This document shows positions 1 through 8,617 of a stretch of 64,000 bases of DNA, piece after piece. The position numbers and the translations under genes are program-made. Each line of letters opens with the position of its first letter. Position 1 is the first letter of the stretch. Origin of the DNA: Fodinibius sediminis (GTDB lineage Bacteria > Bacteroidota > Rhodothermia > Balneolales > Balneolaceae); assembly GCF_900182555.1 (NCBI RefSeq), contig NZ_FXTH01000009.1:142748-206747 (forward strand), in the 5' to 3' direction. A model generated the notes under the pieces. The model was not told where the DNA came from. It was given only the letters and a program-made list of their open reading frames with translations, and did not search any database.

Positions 1-1
1 A

Positions 2-1045
2 TCAGACACCGGTCTGGGGTACTCTTCTGAACTTGAGTACATTCAATTTCCAACACATTTTGACTATCTGATGAAACACCGGCCCTCCTTTACCGGAGTT
101 ACTGAAGAACCCCCGGTCTATAGAGGCAATTACAATACGGTGGAAGCCATCAAGAATCTCTTTACCAATGTTGGCACGACAGCATCATCCACACTGGTAA
201 AGGGGTTAGATAAAAGCTCCATAGAATCGGTGTTGAGTAATGCGATAGCTCCGCTTAACGACAAGAATGCAAAGGATTATGATGAGACGGATAGCAGAGT
301 GATTTTTTTAGTGGATAATTATAACGATAAAACAGAAGAAGCAGATGCCATCGGGGTTTTAACCATTAACTGGCATTTGAAGATAAAGGATTATAAAGAG
401 AAGAAAGAGTCGCTAAAACACAAAACGTGCTTAAAAATCCGTGCACGGACGGTACTGTATGATGATATCAAAGTGCTGCATGCCGACAAAAAATTCGTGG
501 AATCCCATTTTAAAAGCAAAGCGTACTGTTTAAGCATCCCTCCCAAGCATCATGGTCTTAAGATCTTTGACCGTCGACCTCCTGCTACAGAAAACACCTT
601 TAACCGCGGTCTTCCGGTCATTTCAAAGGAGAAGTATGTGGAAGTGATTATACTTCATTCAGCAAATTTGGAGGAGGTGGGATGCCTGGATAATACGAAT
701 TCGGATGTCTCTTCCAAGTACAGTAAGAGCACGACCAGTGGCTTTACCTTTTCCATGAGCCAGACATTAAGCGCGGAACTGTCCTTTGAGGCCGATGTCG
801 AATTTGTAAAAGCAGGAATAAAAATCGGTTTCAGTCTCACCTTCACGGAAACATGGAACAAAAGTCAGACGGAGACCATCGACTATTCCGTTCCCGCTGG
901 TAAAAAAGCCTTTGTTTATCAGGGCTATCTCCATTCATCCATCCTGCGATACAACCCTGAGAGCGACACCTATAAATACGTCGACAACGGGAGGTTCTTG
1001 ACGAATATCTTTAAAACGAGCGAGGAACCTATCCTGGATAATTAA
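2..1045 (+). CDS. Aerolysin/ETX-MTX2-like beta-pore-forming fold protein, 5' end cut by window edge
   Basis: The reading frame is open from base 2, so the ATG at 71 is probably internal and the true start lies upstream of the window. About 347 residues are visible. The last third is rich in Ser/Thr and alternates polar and hydrophobic residues (roughly residues 215-290 counted from the ATG at 71), ending in a segment with TETWNKSQTETIDYSVPAGK. This pattern of long amphipathic strands followed by a Val-Pro-Ala-Gly-Lys turn is typical of the aerolysin and ETX/MTX2 pore-forming fold. The part before it has no family I recognise. A strong terminator follows directly. Family membership is inferred from pattern only. 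The alternative is a non-toxic beta-rich protein of the same fold. Confidence 0.55.
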   Translation, partial: SDTGLGYSSELEYIQFPTHFDYLMKHRPSFTGVTEEPPVYRGNYNTVEAIKNLFTNVGTTASSTLVKGLDKSSIESVLSNAIAPLNDKNAKDYDETDSRVIFLVDNYNDKTEEADAIGVLTINWHLKIKDYKEKKESLKHKTCLKIRARTVLYDDIKVLHADKKFVESHFKSKAYCLSIPPKHHGLKIFDRRPPATENTFNRGLPVISKEKYVEVIILHSANLEEVGCLDNTNSDVSSKYSKSTTSGFTFSMSQTLSAELSFEADVEFVKAGIKIGFSLTFTETWNKSQTETIDYSVPAGKKAFVYQGYLHSSILRYNPESDTYKYVDNGRFLTNIFKTSEEPILDN

Positions 1046-1053
1046 ATAGAGAA

Positions 1054-1102
1054 GGTAGAGTATAATGCCAGTTGCGTATTGTACTCTACCCTTTTTTATT
1101 TT
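1054..1102 (+). terminator. Intrinsic terminator
   Basis: A perfect 9-bp stem (GGTAGAGTA at 1054-1062, TACTCTACC at 1082-1090) is followed by a T-rich tail (CTTTTTTATTTT). It begins 8 bases after the stop codon of the aerolysin-like gene, so it ends that transcript. Confidence 0.85.
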
Positions 1103-1630
1103 ACATTAAATTTTCGCCCTATTTCATTGTTACTCAATAAATAAAAGAATTTAGTAAAGTACTTGGCAAGAGGGGTATGATTGATTTTTATATTGGATAT
1201 CGGTTCCTGATCTCCTTCAAGGTTATGGTATCCCGTCCAGTCCACCAATCAAAAAAATGATCTCTCCAGTTTACCTTTCCCGCCGCCGAACAACAGATGG
1301 TCGACATTTTTCCATTTTCAAAAACCGTCTTGCCGATGCGTTACTTCAGCACCCTTCCGCTTTTTTTACTCTTTGACTGCCTGTCAATATTATACTAACA
1401 TCGAATAGATGAGATGCTAAACACCATATCAAGCGAGAGAAATAGGTTTGAGAGATAAAGGTTTAAAGGCCTCAGTAGCACCCGGGCGCTGTCCTCCCTC
1501 CCTGGCGGGGTGGGCGAAGCCGAAAGCCGCCCCTGTTTGTGCAAGTGCAATTTTAAGAAAAAGAGAAAGCGTTCAATTACCGAATTGTGTAGCCATTGCC
1601 AACAATTTTAAAAGTACTTGGAAGCTTATA
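1103..1630. other. Gene-poor spacer with possible gene remnant and repeat-like patch
   Basis: No convincing full gene is present. On the minus strand, 1188-1307 reads as 39 residues with a coding look (it contains NWRDHFFDWWTGRD), open upstream to a stop near 1343; it may be the tail of a lost gene. At 1487-1540 there is a GC-rich patch (CCTCCCTCCCTGGCGGGG) resembling short interspersed repeats of Bacteroidota genomes. It shares GGAGGACAG, on the other strand, with the patch near 13900. Confidence 0.35.
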
Positions 1631-2332
1631 TCAATTTGCTTCCAGCATTTTATCACAATGTTCCTTGGTTCCCACCAAAATAAATCGATCCCCCTTTTTG
1701 ATTTCTGTATCTCCGGCTAAGATTCCAATCGGTTTATACTGTTCCTTTAACGTAGTTTCACTTATTGTTTCTTCTAATCTTTTGATGGTAATTAGATTCA
1801 GATTATACCTCTTCCTAATATTGAGCTCTTCCAGCGTATAACCCACCATTGAATCAGGAGCCTCAACTTCAAACATGGCCAGCCCCTCTCCCAAATCAAA
1901 AACGTCCGACATCCCTCTTCTCACCAGGGAGACGCCCATCCGTTCGGCTACCTGCCGCTCTGGATGAATGACATCCGTAATTCCAATTTGTTTTAAAATT
2001 TGCTCCTGCAGATAACTTCCTGCACGGCCATAAACTTCTTTGACCCCGGAATTTAGCAGGTGCATTGCAATAAGCGCCACAGGTTCAAATGATTCACCAA
2101 TGGAAATAATAGCAACATCAACATTGGTAATGCCATGGCTTTCCAATAATTCAGGATCTGTGGCATCAAAGCAGATGGCATCAGAAACATATTCCTTGAC
2201 CTGGTTAATATGCTCCATATTGTTATCGATTGCGATTACATAAGCCCCTTCTTCAGACAGCTTTTTAGCTAAGGCGCTCCCAAAGGCCCCAATTCCAATA
2301 ATTGCAAAATGCAGTTCTCGTCGTCGTTTCAT
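1631..2332 (-). CDS. trkA: Trk/Ktr potassium uptake regulatory subunit, RCK domain
   Basis: Cytoplasmic gating subunit of a Trk/Ktr K+ transporter. It binds nucleotides and controls the TrkH pore encoded just upstream. At 233 residues it has the single-unit KtrA/TrkA length: an RCK_N Rossmann fold (about 8-125) with GIGAFG at 13-18 and the ribose-binding acidic residue D36, then an RCK_C domain (about 150-231). It lies 23 bases after trkH and is the last gene of a minus-strand operon that appears to start with a histidine kinase. The family call is firm. Whether it should be named ktrA or trkA depends only on naming convention. Confidence 0.93.
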   Translation of the reverse strand: MKRRRELHFAIIGIGAFGSALAKKLSEEGAYVIAIDNNMEHINQVKEYVSDAICFDATDPELLESHGITNVDVAIISIGESFEPVALIAMHLLNSGVKEVYGRAGSYLQEQILKQIGITDVIHPERQVAERMGVSLVRRGMSDVFDLGEGLAMFEVEAPDSMVGYTLEELNIRKRYNLNLITIKRLEETISETTLKEQYKPIGILAGDTEIKKGDRFILVGTKEHCDKMLEAN

Positions 2333-2355
2333 AACAGTCAGTTTCTAAAGTTAAA

Positions 2356-4209
2356 TCAGGAAACCATGATGGTTTCTTCCGGATATTCATAGTCATGCGT
2401 GTCGATGCGACTGGCAAAAGCAACCATGAATGTCAGAATGCCAACGCGGCCCAAAAACATTGATACCACGATTATTACCTTGCCCCATGGAGTAAGATCA
2501 GATGTTATACCACGAGACAGACCAACAGTCGCAAAAGCTGAAATCTCTTCAAAAAGCAAATCCATAAACGCATGATCCTCCACAATCGACAATAAAATGG
2601 TGCTCATGCCTATGCATGAGGCAGCTAAAAGTATCACGGTCATCGCTCGAAAAATGACACGATTGGGTACGGTTCGTTTAAATAATTCCATTCTGTCGTA
2701 GCCCCGAATAGTCATCACAAGGGATCGCATAAGAACCGCAAAGGTAGTTGTCTTAATACCGCCTGCTGTAGATGCCGGAGAGCCACCAATAAACATCAGA
2801 ATCAGCATTACCAGGGTTGCGGAGATACCTATGGCCCCGGTATTAATGGTATTAAATCCCGCAGTTCTTGTTGTCACGCTCTGAAATAAAGACACCAAAA
2901 CCTTGTTGCCCCAGCTGTACCCGGCCAGGGTTTGATCCCACTCCATAGCGAGAATAAATGCAGTACCGATAACAATAAGTACAGCCGTTGTCACCAGCAC
3001 GGTACGGGTGTGTATGGAAAGCCTCCTGCGCCAACGGGATCGGTCTGTCTTAGTACGAATCATTTCCCATATGGTGGTAAAGCCAAGACCTCCCAAAACA
3101 ATAAGTATGATTGTCGTAATATTAATTCCCAGGTTGGTTGCATTTGCACCGTCGGCAAGACTGTTGGTAAACAAGGAAAATCCCGCATTGCAAAAAGCAG
3201 AAATAGCATGGAATATGGAAAACAATATTCGCTGGCCGTGTGAGGGAAAGGATACTTCCCAGCTTATATAATACCCTATGGCTCCGATGAGCTCGACAGC
3301 AAAAGTAAATCCGACCACCTGTTTCAGGGTGGATGTCACCAGGCTCGTATTACTTTCACCGACCATCCCCTTTAGGGTATTCATTTGTCCAACCCCAAGG
3401 CCACCACTAATAAACAAGAACAAAAAGGTGGCAAAGGTAACAATGCCTATTCCCCCCAGCTGGATCAGCGTAAGGATTACCAGTTCCCCAAAAAGGGTAA
3501 AATGTGTTGCAGTGTCCACCACAATAAGCCCTGTAACACAAACCGCACTGGTCGAGGTAAATAAAGCATTAATAAACATCAGCCCCTGACTATCCTGCGT
3601 GGCCCCCGGCAACATAAGCAGAAACGTACCACTGGCAATAAGAGACAGAAAACTGTAGACGAGGAAACGAGCGGTATTTTTTTGCTGGTCCAGGAGCTCG
3701 GGCAAATACTGCAGAAATTTTATGACTACAATAAACAGCAGATAGCCCTTAAGAAACTGTAGGAAAATCCGTTCCGGATTTGGTGCATCACCCGAAAGAA
3801 ATGCAATAACCCCAATGGACGATACCCAAATATCAATTAATAAAATAATCGAAAAGATTGATACAATGCCTTCAAACCATCGTTTTTTGAGATAATTCCG
3901 GTGATCATTGGTTAAGGCTAACCGCAGCAGAAAATTTGCCACGAATCCGAAAAGGATCCATCCCTCAATCTGCCGGTTTAAATGAACAAGTTCGGGGGTC
4001 AGTTCAAAGCCGATGGGAATAAGGACGCTGGCTATCACCAATACGCTAAGCAGTACCGTAAATGCCCTTAAATAAGGATGGGCCACCTTATCAATTTCAT
4101 AAATATCATCCTGTAGGTAGCGGAAGTTCAGATTTAAATCTTTTTTAAATACGCGCCATTTCTGCAGCAGCTGTACCCACTTTTGTTTCCAACGGTAAGG
4201 AAGTTTCAT
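2356..4209 (-). CDS. trkH: Trk/Ktr potassium transporter pore subunit with N-terminal membrane extension
   Basis: Integral membrane K+ translocating subunit. All four selectivity-filter loops are visible: SAVCVTGL (about 221-228), SAFCNAGFSL (337-346), TTRTAGFN (446-453) and SAFATVGLS (557-565). At 617 residues it is longer than typical KtrB (about 450) or TrkH (about 480). The extra length is an N-terminal part of some 180 residues holding about four additional hydrophobic segments and a basic, Trp-rich first 30 residues. It is followed by trkA, and together they form the transporter. The operon begins with a histidine kinase, so expression is probably signal-dependent. Confidence 0.93.
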   Translation of the reverse strand: MKLPYRWKQKWVQLLQKWRVFKKDLNLNFRYLQDDIYEIDKVAHPYLRAFTVLLSVLVIASVLIPIGFELTPELVHLNRQIEGWILFGFVANFLLRLALTNDHRNYLKKRWFEGIVSIFSIILLIDIWVSSIGVIAFLSGDAPNPERIFLQFLKGYLLFIVVIKFLQYLPELLDQQKNTARFLVYSFLSLIASGTFLLMLPGATQDSQGLMFINALFTSTSAVCVTGLIVVDTATHFTLFGELVILTLIQLGGIGIVTFATFLFLFISGGLGVGQMNTLKGMVGESNTSLVTSTLKQVVGFTFAVELIGAIGYYISWEVSFPSHGQRILFSIFHAISAFCNAGFSLFTNSLADGANATNLGINITTIILIVLGGLGFTTIWEMIRTKTDRSRWRRRLSIHTRTVLVTTAVLIVIGTAFILAMEWDQTLAGYSWGNKVLVSLFQSVTTRTAGFNTINTGAIGISATLVMLILMFIGGSPASTAGGIKTTTFAVLMRSLVMTIRGYDRMELFKRTVPNRVIFRAMTVILLAASCIGMSTILLSIVEDHAFMDLLFEEISAFATVGLSRGITSDLTPWGKVIIVVSMFLGRVGILTFMVAFASRIDTHDYEYPEETIMVS

Positions 4210-4242
4210 GCGTGAAGACGGTCTGTTTTGGAGATGGGTATG

Positions 4243-4650
4243 TTAGGATACCTGCTTTATTTCAAAATGACCCTGGGACTCGGCATCAGTTTTAACATGT
4301 TTGATGCAATAGGTTTGCTGGGGAGGGTTAGCCGTTGAAACCCGAACATTAACTTCTGAAACGGGTAACAGTTTTTTTGCCTGCAGCTTTAATGCACTGA
4401 GTTCTCTCCGGACCTTTTGAAGGTGAATCTCCACCCGTTGTAATTCTTCCTCATACTGGTTAAGCTGCTCACCCAACTTCAGGGATTCTTTATAGCTAAG
4501 CTGGCTCTTGTCAGTCTGAGGTTTCTTTTGTTGCAATGCCTCTCTATGCTGTTTTAGCCTTTCCAGCTCTCGCTGATGTTCAAGTATGCTTTGCGCTTTT
4601 TCGGCTAGTAAATGCTCCTTGTGTAGAATCTCGTCCATTGTTGCTTCCAT
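4243..4650 (-). CDS. Small coiled-coil protein of unknown function
   Basis: Not recognised. The protein has 135 residues. Residues 10-95 are almost wholly charged or Leu/Gln-rich with heptad spacing and should form a long coiled coil. The last 40 residues (from about LLPVSEVNVRV) look like a short beta-rich tail. No signal peptide or membrane segment is seen. It lies between the 79-residue gene and trkH in a tight minus-strand run (about 30 bases to each neighbour), which suggests a role with the kinase or the K+ transporter. This is inference from position only. Confidence 0.6.
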   Translation of the reverse strand: MEATMDEILHKEHLLAEKAQSILEHQRELERLKQHREALQQKKPQTDKSQLSYKESLKLGEQLNQYEEELQRVEIHLQKVRRELSALKLQAKKLLPVSEVNVRVSTANPPQQTYCIKHVKTDAESQGHFEIKQVS

Positions 4651-4679
4651 TGATTCTGTGCTTGTCTCGGTTATAACTA

Positions 4680-4919
4680 TTAGTGTTCAAATTCGCCTAT
4701 GTCGTACTTTTCCAAATAATGGTCAATTGTTTTCTGAATCTTTTCTTGGGCTTTTTCCCGGGTACCTGCCTCTACGCTAAAATCCACTTTCATATTTTGC
4801 TGTTCCGGTAGCATCGCTTTAGCTATAACCCTGGAACCCACCTTCTCACCTTCTGAAGGATCAAATTCGTCGATTTCATATATTTCAGCTCCACGGTATA
4901 TGCCTAAAAATTTAGTCAT
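4680..4919 (-). CDS. Small conserved-looking acidic protein of unknown function
   Basis: Not recognised. It has 79 residues, is acidic and soluble, begins MTKFLGIYRGAEIYEIDEF and ends in a helix with EKAQEKIQKTIDHYLEKY. Its start codon overlaps the last 8 bases of the histidine kinase gene, so the two are very likely translated together. It shows no signal peptide, metal motif or DNA-binding motif. Its place between a sensor kinase and a K+ transporter makes an accessory role plausible but unproven. Confidence 0.65.
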   Translation of the reverse strand: MTKFLGIYRGAEIYEIDEFDPSEGEKVGSRVIAKAMLPEQQNMKVDFSVEAGTREKAQEKIQKTIDHYLEKYDIGEFEH

Positions 4920-6786
4920 GATTTAACGGCCTGCTTGTTTGTAGGGTGAAATAAAAGCTACTTCCTTCTCCGGGTTCACTTTCAACCCATATTCTACCTC
5001 CCTGGGCAATAATAAATTCCCTTGCGATAGAAAGGCCCAGACCGGAACCACTGCGGTCTTTGGGGCCTTTGTCTACCTGATAATATTTATCAAAGATTTT
5101 ATCCAGATCATCAGGAGCAATACCAACCCCCGTATCTTGCACCACAAACCGGATGAAATAGGGATCTTCATCTTGTTGTGCTTTCAGGGTAACATACCCG
5201 TTGTTATCGGTGTACCTGATGGCATTGGCAATGAGATTAACCAGCACCCAGACCGTCTTTTGTGGATCAGCCTCAACGGGAGGAAGCCCCTCCTCCACAT
5301 CTATGTCCATAACCAAATCTTTCTGCATGGCCTGGATAATCATCGTTTCGTAGGCATATTCCAGCAAGTCCTGTGGGTCAGATGAACTCATATTCAGCTG
5401 GATATTCCCCGACTCAATTTTAGACAGGTCCAGCAGTTCCGACGTTGTTTGTTTCATACGGCGGACATCTTTTTTTATGCTGGCCACCAGATCCTGTTGT
5501 TCAGTGTTAAGTTTTCCTACACGCTCATCTGAAAGCAAACGCAGGCTCATATTTATGGATGATATTGGCGTCTTCAGCTCGTGAGAAACCACAGATATAA
5601 AATTCGTTTTCGCCTGATCAAGCTCATGAAAACGAGTCACATTCTTCAGTGTAATAATGTTCCCCAAATGTGAATCCTGTGAAGACTCTTCCCCGTTTTC
5701 ATGGTGGACGGGCATAACCTCAATCGAATAATAATGCTCATCCGTCTGACCTACCTTCACATAGCCTGTATCATCCTCGAGATCCACTGAAAGAGATTGC
5801 ATAACTTTATGGAACAGGTCATTCTGTGAGGCAATATCCGGACCATACTGCCCCACCAATGATCCTTGGGGCCGGCCAATAAGTTCTGCCGCTCTCTCAT
5901 TGACAAATAAAATGGTATTTCCCGCATCCAACCCAATGACCGCATCCCCCATGTTATTAATGATGGTTTCAACGCGTTTTTTTTCGCTGACGATGCGGTC
6001 AATATTACTATTTTCATATTCCTGGAGTTTGCTGGCCATTTGATTAAATGCTTCGGCCAGCTCCTGATACTCGTCCCCCGTTTGAAATTCTAATACCTGG
6101 TTGTAATTTCGGTTTGCTATGGCTTTAATCCGTCTGATAAGTTCCTGGATAGGATCAACGATATAGTTCGGAAAACGGATCAGCATCAGAATACCCAGTA
6201 TTGAACAAAGACCGCCAATGATACTCATGTAGAGGGTAATGTTTGAAGCTGTTTGTTGGGCTATATTATTCTTACGATGAATGGCATCAACATTCATCGT
6301 TGTCAGTTGGCTTAAATTCTGCTGCACACGGTGGTAAGCTGAAGCAATCTGCTGATTTAGGGGTACCGAAAAAGTACGCTGATTGGATTCCCCTGATTCA
6401 ATAAATCCAATCAAAGCCAAATAATTTTTTTCCAGCTGGCGGGTAAGTTCCTGTTCGCCGGTTTCCGTGATATTGGCTTTCTGTTTCTGGAGTACCTCCT
6501 CAAACTGACGAGCTGATTGCTGGTAGTCTTTGGTATCCACACTATCTGAACCAGTTACTCTAGCTACAGATAACATTTGTGAGGTATATAAATCATTAAG
6601 AGATTGCTCCATCTGCTGTGCATACGAAACCGAACGAATGTTATCCTGGATAATAGCTCCAGAATTTTCTGCCAGCATATTGATGAACAGGGAGCCACTG
6701 ATCCAAAGAAGAACTACAAATCCGGCTAACAGGCCAATGCCTACATATAACTTTGACTTTATTCCAATATTCATTTTGGTATGCAT
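4912..6786 (-). CDS. Membrane sensor histidine kinase (HAMP-PAS-HisKA-HATPase)
   Basis: Sensor partner of the sigma54-type response regulator encoded just upstream. Numbering from the ATG at 6786, TM1 is about 10-37, an extracytoplasmic helical sensing region about 40-180, TM2 about 184-206, HAMP about 207-258, PAS about 270-390, HisKA with phospho-acceptor His402 in SHELKTP, then a HATPase domain with DTGVGI and GSGLGLSI boxes. The layout resembles KinB/NtrY-type kinases that pair with NtrC-like regulators. The predicted sigma54 transcription start (about 6790) would leave almost no leader for the 6786 ATG, so the in-frame ATG at 6774 may be the real start. The gene overlaps the next small gene by 8 bases. 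Confidence 0.92.
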   Translation of the reverse strand: MHTKMNIGIKSKLYVGIGLLAGFVVLLWISGSLFINMLAENSGAIIQDNIRSVSYAQQMEQSLNDLYTSQMLSVARVTGSDSVDTKDYQQSARQFEEVLQKQKANITETGEQELTRQLEKNYLALIGFIESGESNQRTFSVPLNQQIASAYHRVQQNLSQLTTMNVDAIHRKNNIAQQTASNITLYMSIIGGLCSILGILMLIRFPNYIVDPIQELIRRIKAIANRNYNQVLEFQTGDEYQELAEAFNQMASKLQEYENSNIDRIVSEKKRVETIINNMGDAVIGLDAGNTILFVNERAAELIGRPQGSLVGQYGPDIASQNDLFHKVMQSLSVDLEDDTGYVKVGQTDEHYYSIEVMPVHHENGEESSQDSHLGNIITLKNVTRFHELDQAKTNFISVVSHELKTPISSINMSLRLLSDERVGKLNTEQQDLVASIKKDVRRMKQTTSELLDLSKIESGNIQLNMSSSDPQDLLEYAYETMIIQAMQKDLVMDIDVEEGLPPVEADPQKTVWVLVNLIANAIRYTDNNGYVTLKAQQDEDPYFIRFVVQDTGVGIAPDDLDKIFDKYYQVDKGPKDRSGSGLGLSIAREFIIAQGGRIWVESEPGEGSSFYFTLQTSRPLNHD

Positions 6787-6800
6787 TTAGTGTTACAAAT

Positions 6801-6816
6801 TGAAAGAATCGTGCCA
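6801..6816 (-). promoter_or_regulatory. Putative sigma54 (-24/-12) promoter
   Basis: Read on the minus strand, the site is TGGCACG-ATTC-TTTCA, compared with the sigma54 consensus TGGCACG-N4-TTGCW. The -24 element is perfect, the GG-to-GC spacing is correct, and one base of the -12 element differs. Transcription would start near 6790, directly before the histidine kinase. The regulator encoded upstream carries the GAFTGA sigma54-contact motif, which supports the call. Confidence 0.65.
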
Positions 6817-6910
6817 GCCCGATATGAATATCCAAAATATAAGGGTAATCGCCTCTCTGTTCATTTAAAGACCATTAAGGCACGAAATAGAATAGGAAAG
6901 ACAATATAAA

Positions 6911-6950
6911 GTCTCCCATTATGGGAGACCCGGCATCCCAAATCGGGAGA
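6911..6950. promoter_or_regulatory. Two tandem dyads, likely enhancer sites for the NtrC-type regulator
   Basis: Two copies of a dyad built on TCCCA-N4/5-GGGAGA occur here. The first, at 6911-6929, is a perfect palindrome with 9-bp arms (GTCTCCCAT/ATGGGAGAC). The second, at 6934-6950, is imperfect (CATCCC/GGGAGA). Their centres (6920 and 6942) are 22 bases apart, about two helical turns, and lie about 130 and 152 bases upstream of the predicted sigma54 start. This is the usual geometry for an upstream activating sequence. The sites begin 2 bases past the regulator's stop codon. Their binding by that regulator is inferred. Confidence 0.6.
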
Positions 6951-6952
6951 GC

Positions 6953-8278
6953 CTACAGATCGTACTCTTGAATTTTCCGGTAAAGCGTACTCGTCCCAAT
7001 ACCCAATATGCCGGCGGCTTTGGTCTTGTTACCATCCACCTTTCTCAGTACCCCTTTGATATGGGCACGTTCAATTTCTTCCAGTGTACTTGTAGGGGAC
7101 GGGATGGAAAAATCTTCTCTTTGCCGAAGCTCCTCCGGCAAAAGATCCGCTGTAATACAATCACCTTCGGCTAAAATAGCCGCACGTTCAATCACATTTT
7201 TAAGCTCCCGGATATTTCCCTTCCAGGGGTAATCCTGTAATAATTGCAAGGTATCTTCATTGATCTTTTTGACGCGGTTGTTGACGCGGCCAAGAAAAAA
7301 ATCAGCCAGTATGGGAATATCAGCTTTGCGCTCTCTCAGTGGAGGAATGTCGATTGTAAACCCTGCCAGCCGGTAGTACAAGTCGTCCCTGAAATTTCCT
7401 TTCTCAGCTCTCTCTTTTAGTATTTTATTTGTCGCCGAAATTATGCGAACATCAACGGATTGCCTTTTCGTATCCCCGAGCTTTGTAAAAGTCTTGTTTT
7501 CAAGAAACCGTAACAGTTTGGCCTGCAGGCTAATATCCATCTCCCCGATCTCATCCAAAAATAAGCTTCCAGTATGAGCTTCCTCGATAAGCCCCTTCTT
7601 CGTTTCATCAGCCCCGGTAAAAGCACCCTTTTTATAGCCAAAAAGTTCAGATTCCAATAAATCCTTGGGAAAAGCACTGCAATTTACAGCAACAAAAGGG
7701 GCATTTTTTCGCTTGCTTGCCTGGTGGATTGCTTGGGCAAAAAGCTCTTTCCCGGTGCCTGTTTCCCCCTGTAACAGAACACTTATCTCAGAATCAGCCA
7801 CCTTCCGGGCCATCTGTTTAGCCCGCTGGATAGCACTTGATTCTCCAATGATGTTTTTAAAACTGTACTGGCTGTCCATGCGCTGTTCTAAATGTCGCAA
7901 CTTGGACTGCATCTGTGCCTTTTCCACCGCCCGCTCTACCACTACATGAATATGGTCATCCTCATCCCCTTTGGTTATGTAGTCAAAAGCCCCTTGCTTC
8001 ATTGCGTTTACGCCATCCTGGATGGTACCAAAGGCTGTAATAACAATAACTTCAATGAGTGGATATTCCTCCTTTATCCGCGATAATATCTCCAGCCCAT
8101 TGCCATCGGGGAGTCTCACATCCGTAACAACGACACTGATGGTCTCCTTTTTCAGTATGCTAAATCCTTCACGGGCATTTTTGGCCTGAAAAATAGTAAA
8201 ACCTTCCAGTCCAACCACCCGTGCCAGCAATTCACGAAAGCGTTCTTCATCATCAATAATTAAGACATTTTTGTTCAT
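6953..8278 (-). CDS. Sigma54-dependent response regulator, NtrC family
   Basis: Activates sigma54 promoters when phosphorylated. Domains: receiver (1-120) with acidic pair D9-D10 and phospho-acceptor D53 (in VTDVRLPDG); AAA+ domain with Walker A GETGTGKE (171-178) and the sigma54-contact loop GAFTGA (218-223); and a C-terminal Fis-type helix-turn-helix (about 400-441, GNKTKAAGILGI). The length of 441 is typical. It lies upstream of its probable sensor kinase, separated by 166 bases that hold two dyads and a sigma54-like promoter. It therefore probably controls the kinase-to-trkA operon. Confidence 0.95.
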   Translation of the reverse strand: MNKNVLIIDDEERFRELLARVVGLEGFTIFQAKNAREGFSILKKETISVVVTDVRLPDGNGLEILSRIKEEYPLIEVIVITAFGTIQDGVNAMKQGAFDYITKGDEDDHIHVVVERAVEKAQMQSKLRHLEQRMDSQYSFKNIIGESSAIQRAKQMARKVADSEISVLLQGETGTGKELFAQAIHQASKRKNAPFVAVNCSAFPKDLLESELFGYKKGAFTGADETKKGLIEEAHTGSLFLDEIGEMDISLQAKLLRFLENKTFTKLGDTKRQSVDVRIISATNKILKERAEKGNFRDDLYYRLAGFTIDIPPLRERKADIPILADFFLGRVNNRVKKINEDTLQLLQDYPWKGNIRELKNVIERAAILAEGDCITADLLPEELRQREDFSIPSPTSTLEEIERAHIKGVLRKVDGNKTKAAGILGIGTSTLYRKIQEYDL

Positions 8279-8617
8279 TGTGCATGGGTTTTTCTCGATT
8301 TATCCACTGTAAAGATATTGCTAAATATCTGTCCAGCAAATAATAGAATTATATGATCTGTACTCAGTAATCTAAATCAAACAACTCAACGACAATTAAT
8401 AATACACCAGTTCGTCTGAAAGTGTGGCATCCATACACTGGGTACAATAAAAAGGGTTGTGAATGACCGCAATAGGTCGCTTTCCATGCTGAAATACTCC
8501 AACTGTTAAGCGAAGATTAGATAAGCAAACAGGAGAATATGCGCTCTAAAAAACGGTTTAAATGATAAGCTGCCCGGACAATGTCCTCATATGAATAGAC
8601 AATTGTTCATTTCCATT
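8279..8617. other. Intergenic region with short open remnant
   Basis: No full gene. On the minus strand, 8545-8396 is an open stretch of about 49 codons without a start, ending NPFYCTQCMDATLSDELVYY. The CxxC and general composition look coding, so it may be a fragment of a lost small gene, but this is weak. The part nearest 8278 should contain the promoter of the response regulator; none is clearly recognisable. Confidence 0.3.

Noticed and set aside
1188..1307. 39-codon minus-strand frame as a real small gene
   Set aside because: No recognisable start context or family; recorded only as a possible remnant in the spacer.
1448..1720. Plus-strand frames antisense to trkA and into its flank
   Set aside because: Shadow frames of trkA and of the GC-rich repeat-like patch.
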